Under the pieces are notes generated by a model, which worked only from the letters and a program-made list of their open reading frames with translations, was not told the DNA's origin and searched no databases. The position numbers and the translations under genes were made by a program. Positions 6,026-12,873 of a DNA stretch of 18,749 bases are shown in pieces. The stretch is from an uncultured Alphaproteobacteria bacterium (GTDB lineage: Bacteria; Pseudomonadota; Alphaproteobacteria; RUG11792): assembly GCA_910588255.1 (NCBI GenBank), contig CAJUOM010000021.1, positions 1 to 18,749 on the forward strand, in the 5' to 3' direction. Every line of letters begins with the position of its first letter. Within the stretch, counting starts at the first letter, position 1.

Positions 6026-6934
6026 TTATGGCTCAAAACATTCATATTCTTTTATAAACCCATCACAAAGATAAATCATCTCACTAACTGTAATATATTT
6101 TCTGATTATTGGTTTTGTTGTGGCTCTTGTGTTTATGCAATCGATTATAGGGTCGAAAGCACATGTTATTAAAGTTAACCAATAGGAAGGATCAGAATAT
6201 TGCCCTGTTGCAGCAATAGTAATTCCTGCAGATGCACCTATTATAAATGATAAGATTTTTCCTCCTGTTACTACAACTTTTTTAAATGTAGATAAATCAC
6301 TCATTTTCTTCGTTAAAGTTTGCAATCTTTCAAGTTCTTTCAAACCATCTTCATCAAGATCTTTTTCTTTCATGATATCTATAACTCTTTTAGATATATT
6401 CGATATTGGAGAAAAGTTAATACCATTAACCTCATTAATCATTTTTGAAACTTTTGACACCAATAAAGGATCAGTTTGTGCTGTATTTATTAACGCTATA
6501 GAAGCTTGTTTGGCAGAGTTATTCAAATAGGCATCCGCTCCCCAAAAGAGGGCCTTTCCAGCATAACACCCAATCAATGCTTTTGCGAAAGCATCAATAT
6601 CAGGATGAAAAACACTAAGACAACGCAAAACTCCACATCCTCCACCGGCAATGATTTCCAACTTAAATAGAATTTCCCTTAAACATAAATGAGATTTTTT
6701 TGCTCCATATAATTCTTCAATATCCATACCACTGTTATAAAGATTTTCTATTGAACTAATTCCATAATTGAGCTGAGGATTATTTGTTCTAAACTCATTT
6801 AAATCTCGGTGCAAAGGACTAATTGTTTGAGGCATTGTTTGTTCAAGTTCTAAAGTTTCTGTCGTTACAGAGTAGCTTTGATTGATCCCGCTAATTAATA
6901 ATGCAAGTATTTCTAATGTTTTTAAGATTTTCAT
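6026..6934 (-). CDS. Exported protein of unknown function with one or two hydrophobic segments
   Basis: The 302-residue product is not recognised. It opens with a signal peptide (MKILKTLEILALLISGINQS). The middle has a Gly/Cys-rich hydrophobic stretch (IIAGGGCGVLRCLSVF) and a second one around residues 115-130. A strongly hydrophobic Gly/Ala-rich segment (GGKILSFIIGASAGITIAAT) near residues 222-241 could span a membrane, and a charged helical region (IMKEKDLDEDGLKELERLQT) precedes it. Several Cys residues suggest disulphides outside the cytoplasm, an inference. The ATG at 6934 has GAGG five bases upstream (6943-6940) and a TATACT at 6963-6958 as likely -10 box. A good terminator follows at 5919-5958, so it is probably a single-gene unit. 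A pore-forming or envelope-associated role is conceivable but unsupported. Confidence 0.8.
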   Translation of the reverse strand: MKILKTLEILALLISGINQSYSVTTETLELEQTMPQTISPLHRDLNEFRTNNPQLNYGISSIENLYNSGMDIEELYGAKKSHLCLREILFKLEIIAGGGCGVLRCLSVFHPDIDAFAKALIGCYAGKALFWGADAYLNNSAKQASIALINTAQTDPLLVSKVSKMINEVNGINFSPISNISKRVIDIMKEKDLDEDGLKELERLQTLTKKMSDLSTFKKVVVTGGKILSFIIGASAGITIAATGQYSDPSYWLTLITCAFDPIIDCINTRATTKPIIRKYITVSEMIYLCDGFIKEYECFEP

Positions 6935-6957
6935 AAAGACCTCACACTTAATCTATA

Positions 6958-6963
6958 AGTATA
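6958..6963 (-). promoter_or_regulatory. Putative -10 box for the exported protein gene 6026-6934
   Basis: TATACT on the minus strand (6963 to 6958), placing the start of transcription near 6951, some 16 bases before the ATG. No convincing -35 element at 17 bases. Confidence 0.4.
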
Positions 6964-6996
6964 GTCTAATTTAAAAAGGTTAAGATTTCGTTAATT

Positions 6997-7680
6997 TTAG
7001 GCTAATAATTTTTTTAAAGAAATAAAATCTCTAAAAGCCAAAGCTTTTTGTCCGGGAGAACGAAGCAAATATGCGGGATGGAATGTTGGAATAACGTCTA
7101 TATTTTTATAAATATTCTTTTTTCCTCTTAATCTTGAAATTCCTTCTGAGGTATTGAGAAGTGATTTAACAGCAATGCTACCCAGCAATAACAAAACTTT
7201 CGGTTTGATGAAAGATACATGTGCTTCTACATAAGGCATACAAAGCGCTATTTCTTCTGCGGAAGGTGTTCTATTTCCAGGGGGTCTCCAGAAAACAATA
7301 TTTGAAATATAGACATCAGAACGTTTTATCCCAACAGATAGGAGCATATTATCTAGCAATTTGCCGCTTTGTCCAACGAAAGGTTTTCCTTGTTCATCTT
7401 CTTCTTGTCCTGGAGCTTCTCCAATTATCATTATATCAGAATTTGGTTTTCCATCTGAAAAAACTGTATTTCGAGCTGTCTTTTTCAATATACAGTCAAT
7501 TTCCAAAACAGCCTTTTTTAAATCTTCCAAAGTTGAAAAAGATGTTTGTTTTTCATGAAAAATTTCTTGTTTTTTAATCTTAGGTTTTATAGAATTCAAA
7601 TCATAAAAAACATGATCGATACCAAATGTTTGATACCATTTTTTTAAGAATTGATCCAGTTGTTGAGCATTGCAATCCAT
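6997..7680 (-). CDS. Family 4-type uracil-DNA glycosylase
   Basis: The enzyme removes uracil from DNA at the start of base excision repair. The protein is 227 residues, with a poorly conserved N-terminal arm of about 60 residues and then the catalytic domain. Clear family motifs are GEAPGQEEDEQGKPFVGQSG (87-106; motif A), SNIVFWRPPGNRTP (126-139) and TFHPAYLLR (199-207, motif B with H201). Canonical family 4 enzymes hold a 4Fe-4S cluster with four cysteines. Here the C-x2-C pair is reduced to C63 (DCILKK), the cysteine before RPP is W131, and only C147 keeps its place, so a canonical cluster looks unlikely. Alphaproteobacterial members often show this WRPPGNRTP form. Its ATG (7680-7678) overlaps the ispE ATG on the other strand. 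The only upstream promoter-like sequence would give an almost leaderless mRNA. Confidence 0.92.
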   Translation of the reverse strand: MDCNAQQLDQFLKKWYQTFGIDHVFYDLNSIKPKIKKQEIFHEKQTSFSTLEDLKKAVLEIDCILKKTARNTVFSDGKPNSDIMIIGEAPGQEEDEQGKPFVGQSGKLLDNMLLSVGIKRSDVYISNIVFWRPPGNRTPSAEEIALCMPYVEAHVSFIKPKVLLLLGSIAVKSLLNTSEGISRLRGKKNIYKNIDVIPTFHPAYLLRSPGQKALAFRDFISLKKLLA

Positions 7681-8512
7681 GACTCAAATTATATCACATG
7701 CTATAGCGAAAGTAAATTTATTGCTAAATATAACAAAAAAAACAGATTCGGGATATCACGAGATGGAAAGTATTTTTGCATTCTTGAAAGATATATATGA
7801 CGAATTGATATTTTTTCCCGAAATAGAGTTTAATAATTCCTCAGCTCAAATCCGAGATTTATCAGACAATTCAATTCAAAAAGCCGCAGAAATTTTAAGA
7901 TCGAATTTCGATAAAAAAATACCACATGTGATTATTAAAAAAAATCTCCCTATGGCTGCTGGGATCGGTGGAGGATCAAGTGATTCTGCTTGTTTTATTA
8001 ATACAGTGTTTGATATTTGGAATTTTTCAACAGAAGAAAAAATAAAATATGTTCATATTTTCAAAGAATTAGGCGTGGATAATATGGTTTTTCTTCACAA
8101 ATATATTTATAATCATAGATTCGTATATTTAAACGGCACAGGCATAGATGGGGATATCTTAGGTCTTGATTTAAATCTTGAAAACTGCTATACTTTAATC
8201 GTTAATGATGGTGATTTCCTTTCAACCAAATCTGTTTTTAATAATTTTCAAGGCCCCTTTCAAAAAATCATAGGTTTAGGAAGTATTAATTTTGATGTTT
8301 TGAAGAATTTTCATAATTCACTACAACCTGTTTCAATAAAGCTTATTTCGAAATTATCTACAATTTTAAATGATTTAAGAGAAACGGAACCTGTGTTTAG
8401 TGGAGTTTCAGGATCTGGATCAACTTGCTTTGCTGTTTATAAAAATAAATACGAGGCAGAAAAAGCTAAGGAAATATTGCAATATAAATTCAAAATGATC
8501 AGTAGAATTTAA
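7679..8512 (+). CDS. ispE: 4-diphosphocytidyl-2-C-methyl-D-erythritol kinase IspE
   Basis: IspE phosphorylates CDP-methylerythritol with ATP, the fourth step of the MEP isoprenoid pathway. From ATG 7679 the protein has 277 residues. GHMP-kinase features are AIAKVNLLLN with K11, DSGYHEMES, the phosphate-binding loop PMAAGIGGGSSDSA (91-104) and VSGSGSTCFAVY (243-254). The catalytic lysine (K11) and aspartate (D134 in LGVDNMVF) are kept, but the usual ADVP around that aspartate reads VDNM, and the following region is divergent. A TTG at 7670 would add three residues, but the family start lies just before the AKVNL motif. Its start codon overlaps the start codon of the divergent uracil-DNA glycosylase gene, so its promoter must lie inside that gene; I found no good one. 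No obvious Shine-Dalgarno. Confidence 0.92.
   Translation: MTQIISHAIAKVNLLLNITKKTDSGYHEMESIFAFLKDIYDELIFFPEIEFNNSSAQIRDLSDNSIQKAAEILRSNFDKKIPHVIIKKNLPMAAGIGGGSSDSACFINTVFDIWNFSTEEKIKYVHIFKELGVDNMVFLHKYIYNHRFVYLNGTGIDGDILGLDLNLENCYTLIVNDGDFLSTKSVFNNFQGPFQKIIGLGSINFDVLKNFHNSLQPVSIKLISKLSTILNDLRETEPVFSGVSGSGSTCFAVYKNKYEAEKAKEILQYKFKMISRI
7688..7716 (-). promoter_or_regulatory. Putative promoter of the uracil-DNA glycosylase gene, inside ispE
   Basis: On the minus strand TTTACT (7716-7711) and a perfect TATAAT (7693-7688) are 17 bases apart. Transcription would start near 7681, next to the ATG at 7680, giving a leaderless or nearly leaderless transcript. The promoter lies within the first codons of ispE. 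Confidence 0.5.
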
Positions 8513-8535
8513 TATGGTTATTTATGAAAGTAAAG

Positions 8536-8544
8536 TGGTATAAT
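8536..8544 (+). promoter_or_regulatory. Putative extended -10 promoter of the PerM-type permease gene
   Basis: TGGTATAAT is a perfect extended -10 element (TGnTATAAT). It is 30 bases upstream of ATG 8574 and 24 bases after the ispE stop. There is no clear -35 box, which extended -10 promoters can lack. Confidence 0.55.
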
Positions 8545-8573
8545 TTTTAAGATAACGTTTTTGAAAAAGCTTT

Positions 8574-9623
8574 ATGCAAATCAATAGCAAGACGCAATTA
8601 AAAACAAAATTTATTAATAATACGATCTTATTCTCTTTGATAGGAATATTGTTATATTTCATGGGACAATGGGTTATTCCATTTATTGTCGCTTTGATTT
8701 TAGCATATGCATTTCACGTTCCTGCTCAAAAACTTTCGAAAAAATTAGGCTCATCTTCTTCACTTTCTGCTGGAATTATTGTGTTGCTTTTTCTAACTTT
8801 TGTTTCTTTATTTGCAATATTTCTTCTTCCTATATTTAAAAACGCATTAGTTACCTTGACTACGAATTTGCCTCATTTATTGCAAAATTTTCCGAATGTT
8901 ATTAATGAGTTTTTCAGAAATATACTCCAGAAATTTAGCTTAGATGTTATGTTTGATATAGGGGCTATTTTGAAAAATGCGATTATGGAATTAACCTCTG
9001 ATTTACCAAATTATATAACCAACTTCGTTAATACAGGATTGACTTTAGTTTATATTATTATGTTTCTATTCATGACACCAATTATAACCTTTTATTTGCT
9101 GAAGGATTGGGAAAAAATAGATAAATTTTTTTCTGGATTTTTAAAAAAAATCTTCTCAGAATATGGAATAAATATAGTTAGGGAAATAAATATAAAACTG
9201 GGATTATATGCAAAAGGACAACTAATAGTCTGTGGTATTTTATCTTGTTTATATATCTTGAGTTTGTTTTTGATAGGTGTAAACAAATATTTTGTCTGCG
9301 GAATATTGTCCGGAATTTTATCCATAGCACCATTTTTTGGTCCGTTTATAGGTTTATTAACAACCTTAGCCATATCTATAGATAGTTTTTCGTATTTTTA
9401 TCAATATATGATAACTATTTGTATTTATTTAATTATTCCTTTTATTGACTCGAATTTTATAACTCCAAGATATATCGGAAAAAAGACAGGTATACAACCA
9501 GTTTGGTTACTATTTTCCATTTGTTCTGCAGTTTCTATTTTGGGAACAGTGGGCATATTTATATCAGTTCCAATTGCTGTTATTTTTTCAACCGTTTGCA
9601 AAGAATTGATAAAAAAATTATAA
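8574..9623 (+). CDS. AI-2E/PerM family integral membrane permease
   Basis: This 349-residue inner-membrane protein matches the AI-2E transporter (PerM) family, whose members export small molecules or act as sodium/proton antiporters; its own substrate cannot be told. The topology is typical. Two N-terminal segments (NTILFSLIGILLYFMGQWVI and PFIVALILAYAF, merging near residues 16-47) are followed by a third at about 60-85 (AGIIVLLFLTFVSLFAIFLL). A long amphipathic region follows, then a segment at 155-175 with PIITFYLLKDW, the family's characteristic pre-loop motif. The C-terminal core has GQLIVCGILSCLY, CGILSGILSIAPFFGPFIGL (the conserved IPyvGp-like site) and LIIPFIDSNFITPRYIGKKT near 285-305, which corresponds to the conserved NfltPrivGk. 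It ends with a hydrophobic hairpin. It appears to be transcribed from its own extended -10 promoter. Confidence 0.9.
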   Translation: MQINSKTQLKTKFINNTILFSLIGILLYFMGQWVIPFIVALILAYAFHVPAQKLSKKLGSSSSLSAGIIVLLFLTFVSLFAIFLLPIFKNALVTLTTNLPHLLQNFPNVINEFFRNILQKFSLDVMFDIGAILKNAIMELTSDLPNYITNFVNTGLTLVYIIMFLFMTPIITFYLLKDWEKIDKFFSGFLKKIFSEYGINIVREINIKLGLYAKGQLIVCGILSCLYILSLFLIGVNKYFVCGILSGILSIAPFFGPFIGLLTTLAISIDSFSYFYQYMITICIYLIIPFIDSNFITPRYIGKKTGIQPVWLLFSICSAVSILGTVGIFISVPIAVIFSTVCKELIKKL

Positions 9624-9638
9624 AATTTTAAATAAAAG

Positions 9639-9668
9639 TTTACACGATGCTTTATTTTGTGGCACAAT
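9639..9668 (+). promoter_or_regulatory. Putative promoter of the secreted-protein pair and dapD
   Basis: TTTACA (9639-9644) and CACAAT (9663-9668) are 18 bases apart, with TGG directly before the -10 box as in an extended -10. ATG 9705 follows 37 bases later. Confidence 0.4.
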
Positions 9669-9704
9669 CTTTATATGAGCTGGATTTTTGTTAACTTTAT
9701 TTGA

Positions 9705-10430
9705 ATGAAAAAGTTTCTCTTATATTTTTTCCTGAGTTTTATTTTTACAAATCCGTCTTTATGTCAAAATACCGAGTTATTTAATTTGAAATTATCGGAA
9801 TTTTCAATAAAAGCCAAAGAACTTTCTAAAAAACAGCTTTCTGAAACAGATATAAGTTATTTATCAAATTCTGCTTGGTCAATAATAGAAGATATGAAAA
9901 AAAAGGCGATAGTTGATAAATTAAAATCCGAGGATATCATTATAAGATATTCAGATAATAAGAATTTCCCATCATTGGAGGGAAGTAACAAGTCAGATGA
10001 AAAAATAATAAGATTTACTACAGCTTGTGCATTGCTTTATAAATATATCACAAAAGATACAGTTACGGCAATAATAAGAAAATCTCCATTAGAAATGGTT
10101 TCTATAATAAAGGAATTAGACATATTTTTTAAATTTATTTCAGCAAAACCTGAAGATTTCGGACATGGTGTATTTTCGGAAAAACAAGATAAAAATACAA
10201 TAATTTTGGCAACAAATGATGCAATATTAAGAATAATGAAAGTTTTGATTTATACAGATTTACTTGGAGAACATTGTCTTATATATAAATTATCCAGACT
10301 TACGAGTTATTTATACAATAATTATGACACAGCTAATGCGGAAAACTTTCAATCGCAAATTAATAACTTAAAAAGATTTCCAATTGATAATTCAAGAGTA
10401 GCGTTATATATTCCAAAGGTGACAAGATGA
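9705..10430 (+). CDS. Secreted protein of unknown function, first of a diverged pair
   Basis: The 241-residue product begins with a clear signal peptide (MKKFLLYFFLSFIFTNPSLC), so it should leave the cytoplasm. A cysteine followed by QN at residue 20 could be a weak lipobox-like site, but it does not fit the consensus well. The mature part is helix-rich and polar (LSEFSIKAKELSKKQLSE, DISYLSNSAWSIIEDMKKKA). A central stretch TACALLYKYITKDTVTAI, then MVSIIKELDIFFKFI and KPEDF, resembles the next protein in pattern and spacing, suggesting an old tandem duplication. Its TGA overlaps the next ATG (ATGA), so the two are cotranslated. I do not recognise the family. It lies downstream of the permease and upstream of dapD. 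Confidence 0.8.
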   Translation: MKKFLLYFFLSFIFTNPSLCQNTELFNLKLSEFSIKAKELSKKQLSETDISYLSNSAWSIIEDMKKKAIVDKLKSEDIIIRYSDNKNFPSLEGSNKSDEKIIRFTTACALLYKYITKDTVTAIIRKSPLEMVSIIKELDIFFKFISAKPEDFGHGVFSEKQDKNTIILATNDAILRIMKVLIYTDLLGEHCLIYKLSRLTSYLYNNYDTANAENFQSQINNLKRFPIDNSRVALYIPKVTR

Positions 10431-11116
10431 GAAAAATAATTTATTTAACGATAACTTCATTTTTTTTCAACATCTGCTTTGCAAATTTAGAAACCGTTAC
10501 AAATAGTTATATCAGCCAATTGAAATTGAGCCAAAAGGAATCTAACAAAGCAGAAAAACAAACAGCTTATAACAAAACAAAAGAATACGCAAAAGTTTTG
10601 CTAGGTATTATTCATGGAATGGATATAAGTTTTTTGGATAAAGCAAATGGATTCTACAAATTATTATCTGAAAAAACAACGGAACTTCAAAGAAACATAA
10701 ATTCTGACGATAAAAAGATATCCTTAAAAGCTAATCGAGATATTACAAATTTTAATGAAATTTCTAAATATTTAAAATGTTGTTCAAAATTGTTATATGC
10801 CTTATATAAAGAGCCAGAGGTTATAGATTTAATATTAAGTAAAATTCCTGAATTTATTCCTCAACTTGGAAAAGAGATTAGCATTGCTCTTCGGGTTTTT
10901 GAATTGATCATAGAAAAACCTGATGAAAATTTTAATAATGCAATTGAAAAAATGCGAAATTTCGCAAAACAATCTGCGGATGGAACATATCTACTTTCTC
11001 CGATATTATCAATAGCCATGAAAGAAAATAATCCAGATTCTTTAAAGTTCAAAAAGATAATCCAAGAAACGGATTTTTCAAATTTAGATTTGTGTATTTA
11101 CCTAAATATAAAATAA
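10427..11116 (+). CDS. Secreted protein of unknown function, second of a diverged pair
   Basis: The protein has 229 residues with an N-terminal signal peptide (MRKIIYLTITSFFFNICFA). The mature part is predicted helical and lysine/glutamate-rich. The central block CCSKLLYALYKEPEVIDLIL, then FIPQLGKEISIALRVFELII and KPDENF, has the same order of features as the preceding protein (Cys, LLY, a hydrophobic helix pair, KPE/D-x-F). A pair duplication with strong divergence is therefore likely but needs a profile comparison. The start overlaps the previous stop by four bases (ATGA) and has an AAAGGTGA ribosome-binding site. dapD follows after 12 bases, so all three genes are probably one transcript. 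Function is unknown. Confidence 0.8.
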   Translation: MRKIIYLTITSFFFNICFANLETVTNSYISQLKLSQKESNKAEKQTAYNKTKEYAKVLLGIIHGMDISFLDKANGFYKLLSEKTTELQRNINSDDKKISLKANRDITNFNEISKYLKCCSKLLYALYKEPEVIDLILSKIPEFIPQLGKEISIALRVFELIIEKPDENFNNAIEKMRNFAKQSADGTYLLSPILSIAMKENNPDSLKFKKIIQETDFSNLDLCIYLNIK

Positions 11117-11128
11117 ACGAGAGAAAAT

Positions 11129-11908
11129 ATGACAGAACAATTGAAAACAAGAATAGAAACTTATTTTGAAAATCCAGATAAAATAAATAAACGAGCTGCA
11201 ATTTCTGATATTGATAAAGTTATTGAGTTATTAAATGGTGGCTCAATACGAGTTTGTGAAAAGAAAAATAATGATTGGATTGTAAATACCTGGATAAAAA
11301 AAGCAATATTATTAGCATTTAAACTAAAAAGCCCGAAGAAGCAAGAATTTAATTCTTATGATAAATTAGGCCTTTTGGAATATGATTATGATTCAGCGCG
11401 TTATAGAAAAGTTCCAATGTCATTAATAAGGGAAGGTGTTTATATCGGAAACGATGCTGTTATCATGCCAAGTTATATAAATATAGGAGCTTATATTGGC
11501 GAAAAAACAATGATTGATATCAATGCTGCGATAGGTTCTTGTGCTCAAATTGGAAAAAACTGTCATATTGCTGCGCTATCTTGCATTGGTGGTGTTCTAG
11601 AACCATTAGTTGTAAATCCTGTAATCATTGAAGATAACTGTTTTATTGGTGTACATAGTTCAATTTTAGAAGGAGTAATAGTTCAAGAATGTGCTGTCAT
11701 TGCATCAGGCGTTACAATATCTGCATCAACAAAAATAATAAATCGAAAAACAGGAGATATAACTTATGGATTAATTCCATCAGGATCAGTTGTTGTATCC
11801 GGAAGTTATCCAAGCAATGGAGTTAATATTTCTTGCGCGGTTATAGTAAAGCAAGTTGATGCAAAAACAAAATCAAAGTCCAGCATTAACGAATTACTCA
11901 GAGATTAA
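11129..11908 (+). CDS. dapD: Tetrahydrodipicolinate N-succinyltransferase DapD
   Basis: DapD succinylates tetrahydrodipicolinate with succinyl-CoA in the diaminopimelate/lysine pathway, supplying peptidoglycan cross-links. The 259-residue protein has a helical N-terminal domain and then a left-handed beta-helix of hexapeptide repeats. Family landmarks are MPSYINIGAY, IGSCAQIGKNCH, IGGVLEP, VIIEDNCFIG, STKIINRKTGDITYG and the strongly conserved end CAVIVKQVDAKT...SINELLRD. D130 (MID) corresponds to the catalytic aspartate of E. coli DapD. Deviations: the usual VDTWATVGS reads IDINAAIGS, and LSGGVGIGGV reads IAALSCIGGV, so the active-site neighbourhood is unusual though the fold seems intact. 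It has a GAGAG ribosome-binding site and follows the secreted pair by 12 bases. Its stop overlaps the stop of the convergent Hcp-like gene. Confidence 0.95.
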   Translation: MTEQLKTRIETYFENPDKINKRAAISDIDKVIELLNGGSIRVCEKKNNDWIVNTWIKKAILLAFKLKSPKKQEFNSYDKLGLLEYDYDSARYRKVPMSLIREGVYIGNDAVIMPSYINIGAYIGEKTMIDINAAIGSCAQIGKNCHIAALSCIGGVLEPLVVNPVIIEDNCFIGVHSSILEGVIVQECAVIASGVTISASTKIINRKTGDITYGLIPSGSVVVSGSYPSNGVNISCAVIVKQVDAKTKSKSSINELLRD

Positions 11909-12492
11909 GCCCCTTTTGCTCCTGACGAAGCATTATAATCAAACTCATATACATAAGTGCCTGCATCGACATTTTTTCCACCTTCGCTGATTTGCTTTAT
12001 ATCTACTTGGGTCATTTTTACTTTTACAAATGAAAAAGAAAAAACCGTCAAAAAACCATAACTCATAGGATCAACATATTTCATAAAACAAGTTGAATAT
12101 TCAACTGTTTGAACTATTCTAGGTTGATCTTTTGGTCCGCCAGCATCTATATATGCTAATGATGATATTTTTATTTTATCAATGGCTCCTTGATGTAACT
12201 TTTGTACTAATTTGGGAACAACAACATTGTCAGGAATAACAACCCAAACATCTGAAGCTCGTGCTGCTCCTGGTTTATGTAAATTTGGAAGGCGAAAGTT
12301 TAACGTTGAGGTTTCATAAAATCCTGAACAAGCAAGAACATCTAGAATCTGTTCCCCATTACAATCTCCCAAAGCTGTCACATCCATTTTTACATCTGTG
12401 GTTAATCCGCTTTCTGTTCCTCCAAAATTTATTATCTTAGTTGGAGTAATTGATCCTTCAACATAATCCTTTTTGAAGTCTATCCATATCAA
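11905..12492 (-). CDS. Hcp-like (type VI secretion tube) protein, orphan
   Basis: I read this 195-residue protein as a probable Hcp/TssD-like beta-barrel, the unit of the type VI secretion inner tube, which can also be secreted. Supporting pattern: a beta-strand start IWIDFKKDYVEGSI, a middle VVVPKLVQKLHQGAIDKIKI like the Hcp segment in which a short helix precedes a strand, TVEYSTCFMKYVD (as in the family's ..Y.l.n..vs.y.), then LTVFSFSFVKVKMTQ and the ending YVYEFDYNAS. A phage major tail-tube protein is the main alternative, as the folds are related. No other type VI genes are visible. The start is a TTG at 12492, eight bases after a perfect AGGAGG. An ATG directly after that site (12500) is out of frame and stops after three codons. 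Its TAA and that of dapD overlap in TTAA. Confidence 0.55.
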   Translation of the reverse strand: MIWIDFKKDYVEGSITPTKIINFGGTESGLTTDVKMDVTALGDCNGEQILDVLACSGFYETSTLNFRLPNLHKPGAARASDVWVVIPDNVVVPKLVQKLHQGAIDKIKISSLAYIDAGGPKDQPRIVQTVEYSTCFMKYVDPMSYGFLTVFSFSFVKVKMTQVDIKQISEGGKNVDAGTYVYEFDYNASSGAKGA

Positions 12493-12499
12493 AAGGGCA

Positions 12500-12873
12500 T
12501 CCTCCTATTCCTGGAGTTGTTCCATCTGTTCCACTAATATAATGTCTTAAAACCGTCATTAGATAATACAATTATTTCAGAATTCATACTAAAATTGTAA
12601 CTCCAAAAGGTTAATTTTCTATTAATTTTTAAATAAAATTTTTTATGAAATATCTGCATAATTGAAATTTTGTTGTTCCAATCCATATTTAAATATATTA
12701 TATAATGTGCTATCGTGCAAAAAATATTTTTATATTTTTATAATTTCGATTGCAATCAAGATAAAAATCAACCATAATTAGAAATAAGCATATTTTTTCA
12801 ACTATTTTGATATTTTTCAATGAAACTCATTAAAAGTTAATTGAATAAAAATAAGAAATGGAGGGGTTTAGTT
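12500..12873. other. Long intergenic region between the Hcp-like gene and the kinase gene
   Basis: About 370 very AT-rich bases without a convincing gene. It holds the AGGAGG ribosome-binding site of the Hcp-like gene (12501-12506, minus), a TATAAT at 12701-12706 (plus) without a good -35 partner, and a perfect 10-base palindrome GATTGCAATC at 12748-12757. A 33-residue open frame on the minus strand (12559-12458) begins MTVLRHYISGTDGTTPGIGG and overlaps the start of the Hcp-like gene in another frame; whether it is translated is unclear. Confidence 0.5.

Noticed and set aside
7221..7577. Plus-strand frames of 118 and 65 codons within the glycosylase gene.
   Set aside because: They are antisense shadows of a well-supported gene with family motifs.
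12841..12873. TTG 12841 as the histidine kinase start.
   Set aside because: No ribosome-binding site before it, whereas GTG 12874 has GGAGGGG at ideal spacing.
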